Origin: DASWNP01 sp035537095
Lineage (GTDB): Bacteria; Acidobacteriota; Blastocatellia; Pyrinomonadales; Pyrinomonadaceae
DNA length: 64,000 nucleotides
Assembly: GCA_035537095.1 (NCBI GenBank)
Contig: DATLMV010000088.1
Location: forward strand, 1-64,000
Direction: 5' to 3'
Position 1 is the stretch's first letter, and each line of letters opens with the position of its first letter. Made by a program: the position numbers and the translations under genes. Below the pieces are notes generated by a model that had not been told where the DNA came from, ran no database searches, and was given only the letters and a program-made list of their open reading frames with translations. Shown here piece after piece: positions 16,498 to 24,392 of the stretch.

Positions 16498-17406
16498 ATG
16501 AAAAGAACGCTCTCCATGCTTTTACTGCTCGCCTTGCCGCCCGCAGGGTTTCCGGCGCGCGCCGCCCAATCCGCGCAGGACGCAGCAAAAAATATCCAAA
16601 CGTCGCCCGCCGCCAGCGCAGATGCGACTGCACCCGCGACCGCGACTCCAAACGCCGCCGCGCCCACGAGCGCGCAGCCGACGACGGGCCAGAGCGCGGC
16701 CCTGACGAACGCCGACATCTCGCGGATGCTCGCGGCGCAGATTGCGCCCGAGGCGGTCGTCGCCAAAATCAAAACCTCCCCCTGTCGCTTCGACACCTCG
16801 CCCGCCGCGCTGCAAAAACTGAAGGAGGCGGGCGTCGCCGATTCCGTCATCATGGCGATGGTGCTCGCTCCCTCGACAGCGACGACGACAAACGTCAACC
16901 CGTCCGCCGCTCCTGCGACGGCGACCGCGCAGCCCGTCGTGTTGAAGATTCCGCAGGGGACGATCATTGATGTCGAGGCGGCGTTCGATGTCAGTTCGCA
17001 GGAGGTCAAAGACGGAGAGGCCATCAGTTTTCGCGTCGTCTATCCGGTCAAGGTCGAGGGCGTGACGGTCATCGAACCGGGCGCGCGCGCTTCGGGGCGC
17101 ATCATCAAGGCGCGCAGGGGCGGCCACTTCGGCAAGGCCGGAACGCTCGTCTGGCATTTGCAGGACGTAACTGCCGTGGACGGCTCAAGGGTTCCGCTGC
17201 AATTCGAGACGCGCCAGCGCGGCGACAGCAAGGCCGCGAAGGTCGCCGTGCAGACCATCGCCGTCGGCGCGCTGCTCGGCCCCTTCGCTCCCATCTCGCT
17301 CTTTCACGGCTTCAAACGCGGCAAGAACGCCTTTATTCCGGCGGGCAAACGTTTCGTCGGTTTCGTGCAGGCGGAGACGGCGGTGAGCGCGCCGCGACGC
17401 GAGTAA
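16498..17406 (+). CDS. Exported protein with low-complexity N-terminus and domain shared with the previous gene
   Basis: A 302-residue protein. It has a signal peptide (MKRTLSMLLLLALPPAGFPA), an Ala/Thr/Pro-rich linker, and a small helical segment, LTNADISRMLAAQIAPEAVV...ALQKLKEAGVADSVIMAMV. This segment resembles the short domain found in many acidobacterial exported proteins, in which a helix pair ends 'AG(V/L).D.VI..M'. The C-terminal domain (LKIPQGTIIDVEAAFDVSSQ onward) resembles the whole mature part of the preceding protein. Function unknown. The ATG at 16498 has an AAGGAG box; an earlier in-frame start at 16435 would lie within the terminator hairpin and is rejected. Confidence 0.8.
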   Translation: MKRTLSMLLLLALPPAGFPARAAQSAQDAAKNIQTSPAASADATAPATATPNAAAPTSAQPTTGQSAALTNADISRMLAAQIAPEAVVAKIKTSPCRFDTSPAALQKLKEAGVADSVIMAMVLAPSTATTTNVNPSAAPATATAQPVVLKIPQGTIIDVEAAFDVSSQEVKDGEAISFRVVYPVKVEGVTVIEPGARASGRIIKARRGGHFGKAGTLVWHLQDVTAVDGSRVPLQFETRQRGDSKAAKVAVQTIAVGALLGPFAPISLFHGFKRGKNAFIPAGKRFVGFVQAETAVSAPRRE

Positions 17407-17481
17407 GAGCCGGTTTCTGAGTGGAGGATGTTTTCGAGCGCGGGCGTTTCGGGTGGGAGACGTTTCTCGCGCGGAGAAGTT

Positions 17482-17823
17482 TCAATGGCGCGGCGGGTCG
17501 CCCGTTTGTTCGGCGGACGGGTTGACGCCCGCGTCCTTCTCTTTGTCGGGCGGCATGAGATGTCGCAGTTCGGCGACGGTGTCGCGGATGCGCTCGGAGA
17601 GTTGTTCGATAGTCTGGACGCGCCTGCGCGCCGTCTCGCTCAAGGACTCGCGCAGGAGCAGTTGCGCCTGTCCCATCAGCCCCGTCAGCGGATTGTTCAC
17701 CTCATGGCGGACGTGCGCCGCCAACTCCGCCGCCTCCGCGAGCCGCGCCTCGTAGACCGCAACCAACTGCCGCAGCCGCTCGACTTCCGCTTCGTTCGTC
17801 TTCTCGGAAAATGGCTCGTTCAT
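17482..17823 (-). CDS. Histidine phosphoacceptor (HisKA) protein without an ATPase domain
   Basis: A 113-residue protein. It consists of a coiled-coil-like helix (EAEVERLRQLVAVYEARLAE), an H-box (HVRHEVNNPLTGL) typical of kinase dimerisation/phosphotransfer domains, and the second helix of that hairpin, with a short polar tail. The catalytic HATPase domain is missing, and no frame after it supplies one. It could therefore act only as a phosphorelay intermediate, a phosphatase-like partner or a dimerising modulator. The ATG at 17823 follows GGGAG; a longer frame to 17949 lacks family support. It is divergent from the NtrC-type regulator at 18132, a plausible partner. Confidence 0.75.
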   Translation of the reverse strand: MNEPFSEKTNEAEVERLRQLVAVYEARLAEAAELAAHVRHEVNNPLTGLMGQAQLLLRESLSETARRRVQTIEQLSERIRDTVAELRHLMPPDKEKDAGVNPSAEQTGDPPRH

Positions 17824-18131
17824 CAGTCTCCCGTTTCGACCCGCACAAAGTTGACACGCATTTTGCTCTCGACACGACGCGCAGAGCAAGAGCCGGAGCC
17901 GTAAAATTAAAGACGGGCGGCGGCTGCCCGAAGTAGAGACGACGCACAAAAGGCATCAGCCGTTTTTGTCTGCAACGCATCGCGCGTCGGGCCTTCAGCC
18001 TCTTTCCTTTTCTCATCCGCGCGCGGGCATGATATGATGCCGCTCGTGTCGGGCATAGGTCGTTCAGCCTCACTCACACTCTGACGACAAAGTTCTCTAC
18101 CAAATCGTTTCATAACATAACTCGTACGCGG
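17824..18131. other. 308-base divergent intergenic region
   Basis: This separates the HisKA-only gene (minus) from the NtrC-type regulator (plus) and must hold both promoters. I see no strong -35/-10 pair, no -24/-12 element and no long palindrome. The open frames overlapping it have no family features. Confidence 0.45.
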
Positions 18132-19625
18132 ATGAGTATCGAGATACAAGCACTAGTGATTGACGACGAGCCTGCGATACGCGGTTTTGTCTCCGACGTT
18201 CTGCGCGAGGACGGCTGGCAGGTGGCGGAAGCGGAGACCGCCGAACACGCCTTCGACCTGCTGCGTGAGAGACATTGGTCGCTCGTCTTCTGCGACGTGC
18301 TGCTCGGCGGCGCGGACGGGGTCGCCGTCTTGCGCCGCTTCGTGTCCGAACAACCGCACGCCAAAGTCGTTCTGATGACCGGGCACGGTTCCGCCGCCGG
18401 TGCGCTCGACGCGACCGCCTTCGGCGCGTACGACTACTTGCTCAAACCCTTCGGCATCAACGAGGTCTTGAACATCGCCGGAGACGTGCGCCGCCAACTC
18501 GAAACCAAAAAAGCCCAACGCCGCACCGCCGCCGACACCCACGAAGACGACCGCGCCGCGCCCGCATACACTTCCGACATTGATTTGGTTGGCAGAAGCG
18601 CGGCCTTCCTCGAAGTGATGAAACTGGTGGGGCGCGTCGCGCCGACGAATCTGCCCGTGCTGATCACGGGCGAATCCGGCACGGGCAAAGAGGTCGTCGC
18701 GCGCGCCATTCATCGCCGCAGTGCGCGCGCATCGGAGCCCTTCGTCGCCGTCAACTGCGGCGCGCTCCCTTCGGAGTTGATTGAGTCGGAACTCTTCGGC
18801 CACGTGCGCGGCTCGTTCACCGGGGCGGAGCGCGACCGACGCGGGCTCTGGGAAGAAGCCGACGGCGGCACGGTCTTTCTCGACGAGATAACCGAAACCA
18901 CCCTCAGCTTTCAGGTCAAACTCCTGCGCGCCCTGCAAGAGGGCGAGATACGCCGCGTCGGCTCGAACCGCACCGTGCAACTCGATGTGCGCGTGATTGC
19001 CGCCACCAACCGCGATGTCGAGGAGGAGGTGCGGACGGGAAGGTTTCGTCAGGACTTGCTCTATCGCCTGAACGCCGTCACGATTAATCTGCCCGCGCTC
19101 CGCGAACGCCGCGCAGACATCCCCGCGCTCGCGCGCCGCTTCGCCGAACGCGTGCGCCCCGCCGCCTCAAGCGATGCGCCCGTCAGCTTTACGCGCGAGA
19201 CCCTCCGCATACTCGAAAACTACGCTTGGCCCGGTAACATCCGCGAACTGGAAAACGCCGTCGTCCGCGCCGCCGCGCTCTGCGACCACACCGTCCGCCC
19301 CGAAGACCTGCCCGAACGCATCCTCCGCACACGCGAACCCGCGCCGCACGAAGATGCGCCTGCGTCGCATCAAGAGACGCGCGCCGACGCCGACGGCGAA
19401 CACGCCGCCGCCGGAGCGACGGGCGCGGCGGAAGCGGAGTGGACGACGCTCGCCGAGGTCGAGGCGCGCTACGTGCGCCGCGTGCTCGAACACACGCACG
19501 GCAACAAACAGGCCGCCGCCCGCCTGCTCGGCGTTGACCGCAAAACGCTCCAACGCATGATTCAACGCCACAACATCACCACGCACAACCACGATCACAG
19601 CGCGCACCACACCGGGCGCGGTTGA
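18132..19625 (+). CDS. NtrC-family sigma-54-dependent response regulator
   Basis: A 497-residue transcription activator. The receiver domain (1-120) has Asp11/Asp12, phosphoacceptor Asp55 (LVFCDVLLGG) and the KPFG lysine. The central AAA+ domain has Walker A GESGTGKE (180-187), the sigma-54 contact loop GSFTGA (227-232, Ser instead of the first Ala), Walker B GGTVFLDEI, and the arginine region LLYRLNAVTINLPALRER. A C-terminal Fis-type helix-turn-helix (NKQAAARLLGVDRKTLQRMI) binds DNA. It activates sigma-54 promoters when phosphorylated. No cognate full-length kinase is adjacent, only the HisKA-only gene upstream. Its stop codon overlaps the -35 box of the tRNA-Gln promoter. Confidence 0.93.
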   Translation: MSIEIQALVIDDEPAIRGFVSDVLREDGWQVAEAETAEHAFDLLRERHWSLVFCDVLLGGADGVAVLRRFVSEQPHAKVVLMTGHGSAAGALDATAFGAYDYLLKPFGINEVLNIAGDVRRQLETKKAQRRTAADTHEDDRAAPAYTSDIDLVGRSAAFLEVMKLVGRVAPTNLPVLITGESGTGKEVVARAIHRRSARASEPFVAVNCGALPSELIESELFGHVRGSFTGAERDRRGLWEEADGGTVFLDEITETTLSFQVKLLRALQEGEIRRVGSNRTVQLDVRVIAATNRDVEEEVRTGRFRQDLLYRLNAVTINLPALRERRADIPALARRFAERVRPAASSDAPVSFTRETLRILENYAWPGNIRELENAVVRAAALCDHTVRPEDLPERILRTREPAPHEDAPASHQETRADADGEHAAAGATGAAEAEWTTLAEVEARYVRRVLEHTHGNKQAAARLLGVDRKTLQRMIQRHNITTHNHDHSAHHTGRG

Positions 19626-19650
19626 CAACCGTTGTCGCCTTACGTAAATT
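19622..19650 (+). promoter_or_regulatory. Predicted promoter of tRNA-Gln
   Basis: A consensus -35 TTGACA (19622-19627), a 17-bp spacer and -10 TAAATT (19645-19650) place the start point a few bases before the tRNA. The -35 overlaps the stop codon of the regulator gene. A short inverted repeat (GACAAC C GTTGTC) covers the -35 region. Confidence 0.65.
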
Positions 19651-19663
19651 TATCAACGAGTTT

Positions 19664-19734
19664 TCCGGGATGGTGTAATGGTAGCACATCTGACTCTGGA
19701 TCAGAGAATTGGGGTTCGAATCCCTGTCCCGGAG
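19664..19734 (+). tRNA. tRNA-Gln (anticodon CTG)
   Basis: The cloverleaf can be drawn fully. The acceptor stem TCCGGGA/TCCCGGA pairs perfectly. The anticodon stem TCTGA/TCAGA encloses the loop CTCTGGA, with anticodon CTG at 19696-19698 reading CAG. The T arm is TGGGG/CCCTG with loop TTCGAAT. The discriminator is G, and CCA is not encoded. Its 3' 23 bases form one end of the direct repeat bounding the island. Confidence 0.95.
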
Positions 19735-19736
19735 TT
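19712..19736 (+). repeat. Attachment-site repeat, left (inside tRNA-Gln)
   Basis: A 25-bp direct repeat from the T arm of the tRNA through two bases past its 3' end. It matches 21934-21958 except at one position. Confidence 0.85.
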
Positions 19737-19839
19737 AAATCCTTAGAAATCAATAGTTACAGTCTTAGCCGGGAATTCAGATATTCCTCAAGGGATACCT
19801 GACTCCTAATTTGCAGACTGTAATGGATAATATCTTCGT

Positions 19840-19962
19840 TCACTTCTTCAAAGACAGACCTACATTCGGAACGTCATTCCGAAAACAATCTCTGTTTAGA
19901 GCCAACTTCTCAATATGCACTTCTTCAAACTTACTTTGAGTGGAGATGATGATTTGAGACAT
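19840..19962 (-). CDS. Putative 40-residue protein of the island
   Basis: A 40-codon frame lies in the island 53 bp downstream of the 382-residue gene, on the same strand. It begins MSQIIISTQSKFEEVHIEKL and ends LSLKK before TGA. An AAGGAG box sits 9 nt before the ATG. Codon use resembles the two upstream island genes. It has no recognisable motif, signal peptide or membrane segment. It could be the third gene of the island operon or a chance frame; the ribosome binding site is the main support. Confidence 0.5.
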   Translation of the reverse strand: MSQIIISTQSKFEEVHIEKLALNRDCFRNDVPNVGLSLKK

Positions 19963-20015
19963 GAGTGAATTCTCCTTATCTGTGCGGAGAAACCATTCTC
20001 TATTGTGGATAACTT

Positions 20016-21164
20016 TTACGATTCGGGGGATATTTCATCCAAATACAAAGTATTTCGTTTTCTGAAGGCTATGATAGAAACACGCTCCTCATAATAGGGT
20101 TGAACAACATCTTTCATTAAAGCTATTGGAACCTTAATGGTATGACTTTCTCCAGTTGCGGTTTCCATTAGCTTAACTGTTCCGTAGTTCCTGCTTATGG
20201 GTGAGCTAGCAAACTTTAACACCCCCCTATAGGTTTCTTTCGTTACACCTTCTTCTTCGGCTATTTCTGTTATATGAAATGTATTTCGTAACTGCTCTCG
20301 GCTCTTTCTTAAAGCAACCTGCCTCTCTTCTTCGCCTACGAGCGATTTAAACCCGACGAACTTAATATCATTGCCATCCGGGGCAATTTGTTTGGCTATG
20401 CCTACAAAGTTTTCGTAATACGTCTCGTCGTGTATGCGCTCCCTTAATTCGTCCTCTTCTTCATTCTCTAAAATCTCAAAACATTTCATAACCTCATCTA
20501 TAACTGAATCGGGTTCTATGGGCTTCTTTTTCTCCCAATCTGGAAATAGGGGTGTTTGAAGGTCGGGTGCACCTATTTGGAAAGAAACCGCAAAGCTGCT
20601 CGGAGCAAATGCGTTTACATACAATCCGTAGGCGTCTTTGATTTCTTTTTTAGTGCTACCGCTGGCTCTATATTCTATCCCCAATAACCGCTCAACAGTC
20701 CTATAAAACAGCGTGGTAATTTTTTCTACCCGGTGCATCAGGGGTTCAACCAATGTTCCGCCAAAAGACGTAGCATTACCATAAATGGTCATTATCCATT
20801 GATTCTTGCTGAGCGTAATTCCTTGCACTTTTAAGTGGTGCATGAAATTAATATTTTCATATAGGTTCTTCAATTCATCTCTAATCTCAGGTGGGGGAAA
20901 GCCCGACAAACCAAAGGCAATAAGCCTCTCTGCCTCTTCATAATCTTCAGCGTTATAGGCTAATGATGCCGCGCTTCTGTATAGAATGGAGCGGGAAGGT
21001 TCAGACGCTTCGGTAGCAGGAAGCAGAAATGCGGCCTTTTGTTCAAGCTCTAATGCTCTTAAGAAAAGCATCCGAGCCTCGGCATCGTTGCCTCGCCGAC
21101 GAAGGCGGAAAGCCTCATCTGCCAAGTCCATTGCTTGTGGGTGTAGGTCGTTCACAGTGGTCAT
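20016..21164 (-). CDS. Unknown island protein with TPR-like N-terminus
   Basis: I do not recognise this 382-residue protein. Residues about 5-110 form paired helices with TPR-like spacing (ALDLADEAFRLRRRG-type pairs: MDLADEAFRLRRRGNDAEAR, then ASLAYNAEDYEEAERLIAFG). The middle is mixed alpha/beta, and the C-terminal 100 residues (FVGFKSLVGEEERQVALRKS to the end) look strand-rich and basic-acidic. There is no signal peptide, membrane segment or obvious nuclease, NTPase or HTH motif. Its start overlaps the stop of the 185-residue gene as ATGA, so the two are coupled and probably act together. AT-rich codon use unlike the neighbours marks it as acquired. A defence, toxin or regulatory role would fit the setting but is not shown. 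Confidence 0.8.
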   Translation of the reverse strand: MTTVNDLHPQAMDLADEAFRLRRRGNDAEARMLFLRALELEQKAAFLLPATEASEPSRSILYRSAASLAYNAEDYEEAERLIAFGLSGFPPPEIRDELKNLYENINFMHHLKVQGITLSKNQWIMTIYGNATSFGGTLVEPLMHRVEKITTLFYRTVERLLGIEYRASGSTKKEIKDAYGLYVNAFAPSSFAVSFQIGAPDLQTPLFPDWEKKKPIEPDSVIDEVMKCFEILENEEEDELRERIHDETYYENFVGIAKQIAPDGNDIKFVGFKSLVGEEERQVALRKSREQLRNTFHITEIAEEEGVTKETYRGVLKFASSPISRNYGTVKLMETATGESHTIKVPIALMKDVVQPYYEERVSIIAFRKRNTLYLDEISPES

Positions 21165-21718
21165 CTTTTTAGCACCATAGTGGCATATGGCTGACCAAAT
21201 TCAACGACAATAACGTAGACTTTAAAGGTGTGGTCGGTTGGCTTAGTCTGTTTCAACTTGCTTTTAATCCTAGTTTGTACTTTATTCTCTGGATTTTCAT
21301 TCATTATACCTGAAACCTCCAAACGCCCTGCCCTGTGGAATGGTTCATTTGGGTCACGCTCTTTATAGCCCAGCCAATAATCAATTCCGGTAGTGGTAAC
21401 TGCTCGCTCAACTGCGGTGTAATCTGTTTGCTCTACTGAGACTAGGAAGGCTATGGCCTCTGCGCCATCTTCAATTGCATCGTGCGCGTTATAACTGCGC
21501 CTTACTGATTCAATGTCTATTTCTGCTTCAGGCCAGATGATTTCATACAAGGAGGCCACACTATCATTTACAACTCTAATGTTCACTCCGTTCTCGTGCT
21601 TACAATAGTCCAAACACCAAACGCAGGTTTCCATTAGTTGAATGGCCCTTCCCCTAGCCAATTGAACCACGTTCTGTATTTTGTCAAGGTACAAAGTACC
21701 TGACACAGGGGTAGACAT
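21161..21718 (-). CDS. Unknown island protein, first gene of the island operon
   Basis: A 185-residue protein of no family I recognise. The N-terminal helix (SGTLYLDKIQNVVQLARGRA) contains a Cys pair pattern (CVWCLDYC at about 32-39), which could bind metal or be incidental. An acidic middle (DIESVRRSYNAHDAIEDGAE) is followed by a predicted strand-rich C-terminal half (YWLGYKERDPNEPFHRAGRL, then TFKVYVIVVEFGQPYATMVL). The 'AHDAIEDGAEAIAFLVSVEQ' and 'IDYWLGYKE' segments suggest a soluble alpha/beta fold. AGGAG precedes the ATG. It is translationally coupled to the 382-residue gene. Function unknown. Confidence 0.8.
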   Translation of the reverse strand: MSTPVSGTLYLDKIQNVVQLARGRAIQLMETCVWCLDYCKHENGVNIRVVNDSVASLYEIIWPEAEIDIESVRRSYNAHDAIEDGAEAIAFLVSVEQTDYTAVERAVTTTGIDYWLGYKERDPNEPFHRAGRLEVSGIMNENPENKVQTRIKSKLKQTKPTDHTFKVYVIVVEFGQPYATMVLKR

Positions 21719-21933
21719 ATTCGGGAGTTCTCCTAGTGAGGCTGGCTAAAAGGCTCTTTCGCCAGCAGAAAAGCAGACTCAAAGTATTCTGGTTATCTAA
21801 GGAAGTCAATGAATTTTGTCTATGGATACCTGCTCTAGGTAGATTTTTCAGGTATATCAAAATAAAGGTGATAAAGGTCGGGTCAACCAGCACCTTAATG
21901 GCTAATCAACATCACAAAACATCCTGTTTTTAA

Positions 21934-21958
21934 GGGTTCGCATCCCTGTCCCGGAGTT
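21934..21958 (+). repeat. Attachment-site repeat, right
   Basis: A copy of the tRNA-Gln 3' end with one substitution. It falls in the T loop at the position of the universally conserved A58 (here C), so this copy is not constrained to be a working tRNA. Confidence 0.85.
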
Positions 21959-22001
21959 GACCTGAAGCTCGGATTCAAGTCCTGAATCTTCCGCTCACAA
22001 T

Positions 22002-22038
22002 GATGGGTTCTGAAACTTCTAAAGTTTCAGAACCCATC
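22002..22038 (+). terminator. Perfect 17-bp hairpin, probably the original tRNA-Gln terminator
   Basis: The stem is 22002-22018 paired with 22022-22038, fully complementary, with a 3-nt loop, followed by the moderately T-rich gctgttatttgtc. It lies 44 bp past the right att repeat and before a plus-strand gene. It is best explained as the terminator of the tRNA gene before the island separated them. Confidence 0.75.
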
Positions 22039-22142
22039 GCTGTTATTTGTCGCAAACAGTCTCTCATCTCGTGATATAACTCCGGCGATATTCGCGCCCA
22101 CCAGGGCGTCAACCCGCGTGAGCGGCGAGGAGCAAAGCGAGC

Positions 22143-24284
22143 ATGAGAAAATACGTCTCCGTTCTTCTGTTGTTGTTATCCTGCGCGTTGCACGCTGCGG
22201 CGCAGACGGGCGTGAAGGACATCGAACCCGTGCGACACAACCTGATGCCCGTGCCCGCCAGCGTCAAATTCGGCGCGGGGCGACTCGTCATTGATAAGAC
22301 CTTTACCGTCGTAGTCCGTGGACACTCGGACGGGCGTTTGCTGTCAGGCATCAATCGCATCGTGCGGCGACTCGAAGGACGCACGGGAATTGAGTTTGCG
22401 CGCGGCGCGGCGACGGGCGACGCGGCGGCGGCGAGCCTCGTCATTCAATGTCGCGGCGCGGGAGACGTTATGCCTTCGGTCGCAGAAGACGAGAGTTATA
22501 CGCTCACGGTTTCGGAGCGTCAGGCGGTGCTCGATGCCGCGACGGTTGTCGGCGTGCTGCGTGGTTTGGAGACTTTCTTGCAGTTGCTCGAAGGCGACCG
22601 CGCGGGCCACTTCATGCCGTCCGTCGAGATTCAGGACAGGCCGCGCTTCCGCTGGCGCGGGCTGTTGATTGACGTGGCGCGACATTACGCACCGCTTGAC
22701 GTTCTCAAACGCAACCTCGATGCGATGGCCGCCGTCAAGCTCAACGTCCTGCATTGGCACTTGACGGAGGATCAGGGTTTCCGGGTCGAGAGCAAGAAGT
22801 TTCCGAAGCTGCACCTGCTCGGCTCCGACGGTCTCTTTTACACGCAGGAGCAGGTGCGCGAAATCATCGCCTACGCACGCGAGCGCGGCATCCGCGTCGT
22901 GCCGGAGTTCGACCTGCCGGGCCACGCGACGAGTTGGCTGGTCGGGCATCCGGAGTTGGGCAGCGCGCCCGGCCCCTACACGATTGAGCGTCGCGCCGGA
23001 ATCTTCGAGCCCGCGCTCGACCCGACCCGTGAGGAAGTTTATAAATTTCTCGACACGTTCTTCGGCGAGATGTCCGCGCTCTTTCCCGACGCATACATGC
23101 ACATCGGCGGCGACGAGAACGAAGGCAAGCAATGGGACAGGAATCCGCAGATTCAAGCCTTCATGCGCGAGCGCGGCATCAAAGACCATCACGCGCTGCA
23201 AACCCACTTCAATCAACGCATGCTCGGCATCTTCAAAAAGCACGGCAAGCGGATGATGGGTTGGGACGAAATCTTTCAACCCGAACTGCCGAAGGATGTC
23301 GTCATCCATTCATGGCGCGGCCCCGCCGCTCTCGCCCAAGCCGCGAAGAGGGGCTACGACGGCATCCTCTCCGCCGGTTACTATATTGACCTCATCTTTC
23401 CGACCTCGCAGCATTACGCCGTTGACCCTCTGCCCGCCGATTCGACGCTCACCCCTGCGGAAGCCGCGCACGTGCTCGGCGGCGAGGCGACGATGTGGAG
23501 CGAATGGGTGAGTCCTGAGACGATTGATTCGCGCATCTGGCCGCGCACGGCAGCCATCGCGGAGCGTCTCTGGTCGCCGCGCACGGTGACGGATACGGAG
23601 GACATGTATCGCCGTCTCGCGGTCGTCAGCGTGCAACTCGAAGAACTCGGTCTGACGCACGAGAAGAATCAGGCGATGATGCTCCGGCGACTGGCGCGCG
23701 GGCGTGAGATTGCGCCGCTGGAAACGCTCGTCTCGGTCGTCGAGCCGGTCAAGGAATACAGGCGCTATCAGGTGCGCCCGCAGACGATGCTCAGCCCTCT
23801 GACGGGACTCGTTGACGCCGCGCGCCCCGACAGCGACGCCGCGCGCCGCTTCGACGCGATGATAGACGGGATGCTCTCCGACGCGCCGCGCTTCCGACTC
23901 CACACGGAAAGCATTCGCGCGACGTTATCCAAGTGGCGCGACGACGCTGCCGCGTTGGAGGTCTTGATTGACCGCTCGCCCGCGCTGCATGAAGCGCGTC
24001 CGCTCGCGCGCGACCTTTCAGACATCGGCGCGATTGGTCTGGAAGCTTTGTCTTATCTCTCGGCGGGCGGCGCGCCGCCCGCCGGATGGCGCGACGCGAA
24101 ACTCGCCGCGCTCGAAGGGGCCGCCAAGCCGAAGGCCGCGCTGGAACTCGTCGTCATCCGCAGCATGAGAGAGTTGGTCTGGGCGGCCTCCGAAGTGTCG
24201 CGCCTCAAACAGATGTCGCCCGCCGAGTGGCGCGCGCAAGTCAAGACATCCGCCAAGACCAACGCCGCGCAGCCCGCCAAATAA
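22143..24284 (+). CDS. Beta-N-acetylhexosaminidase, glycoside hydrolase family 20
   Basis: An exported 713-residue GH20 enzyme that releases terminal GlcNAc/GalNAc from chitin, glycan or peptidoglycan fragments. It has a signal peptide (MRKYVSVLLLLLSCALHAAA), the GH20 N-terminal alpha/beta domain (about 30-160), and a catalytic TIM barrel starting RFRWRGLLIDVARHYAP. Other barrel motifs are LNVLHWHLTEDQGFR, VVPEFDLPGHATSW and the catalytic pair Asp324-Glu325 in MHIGGDEN. WSEWVSPETIDSRIWPR supplies the late active-site Trp. A C-terminal helical region of unknown role follows. A GAGGAG box precedes the ATG. It is alone and convergent with the CRTAC1 genes. Confidence 0.93.
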   Translation: MRKYVSVLLLLLSCALHAAAQTGVKDIEPVRHNLMPVPASVKFGAGRLVIDKTFTVVVRGHSDGRLLSGINRIVRRLEGRTGIEFARGAATGDAAAASLVIQCRGAGDVMPSVAEDESYTLTVSERQAVLDAATVVGVLRGLETFLQLLEGDRAGHFMPSVEIQDRPRFRWRGLLIDVARHYAPLDVLKRNLDAMAAVKLNVLHWHLTEDQGFRVESKKFPKLHLLGSDGLFYTQEQVREIIAYARERGIRVVPEFDLPGHATSWLVGHPELGSAPGPYTIERRAGIFEPALDPTREEVYKFLDTFFGEMSALFPDAYMHIGGDENEGKQWDRNPQIQAFMRERGIKDHHALQTHFNQRMLGIFKKHGKRMMGWDEIFQPELPKDVVIHSWRGPAALAQAAKRGYDGILSAGYYIDLIFPTSQHYAVDPLPADSTLTPAEAAHVLGGEATMWSEWVSPETIDSRIWPRTAAIAERLWSPRTVTDTEDMYRRLAVVSVQLEELGLTHEKNQAMMLRRLARGREIAPLETLVSVVEPVKEYRRYQVRPQTMLSPLTGLVDAARPDSDAARRFDAMIDGMLSDAPRFRLHTESIRATLSKWRDDAAALEVLIDRSPALHEARPLARDLSDIGAIGLEALSYLSAGGAPPAGWRDAKLAALEGAAKPKAALELVVIRSMRELVWAASEVSRLKQMSPAEWRAQVKTSAKTNAAQPAK

Positions 24285-24323
24285 CTTTAACGATGACGGG
24301 GTTCGTAAACACCGTCAACGTCT

Positions 24324-24350
24324 CGGAAGCCGCATAAACACCGGCTTAAA
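24324..24350 (+). repeat. 27-bp intergenic hairpin motif, copy 1
   Basis: It lies just after the GH20 gene. AAGCCG and CGGCTT pair around the loop CATAAACAC. The motif recurs at 51065-51091 with 23 of 27 bases identical, again just after a plus-strand gene. Confidence 0.55.
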
Positions 24351-24392
24351 ATGTGGATTGGCGGATATTGACGAGACTGTTTCGAGAGATGC

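Larger units (their letters stand above)
19712..21958. mobile_element. Small integrase-less genomic island inserted at tRNA-Gln
   Basis: The 3' end of the tRNA (19712-19736) is repeated at 21934-21958 with 24 of 25 bases identical. This is the expected product of site-specific integration into a tRNA gene. The DNA between is clearly AT-richer than the rest of the window and uses different codons. It holds two overlapping unknown genes and a probable small third gene, all on the minus strand. There is no recombinase, replication or transfer gene, so it was mobilised in trans or has lost its integrase. Confidence 0.85.
21719..22142. other. 424-base region: island right end, att repeat and native tRNA terminator
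   Basis: 21719-21933 is AT-rich island DNA upstream of the island operon and should contain its promoter; TTGACT and TTGACC boxes exist but no good -10 partner is clear. 21934-21958 is the right repeat. 22002-22038 is a terminator. The remainder is the leader of the GH20 gene. Confidence 0.6.

Noticed and set aside
19712..21958. Prophage or conjugative element
   Set aside because: No integrase, structural, replication or transfer gene is present; only the att-like repeats and cargo support mobility.
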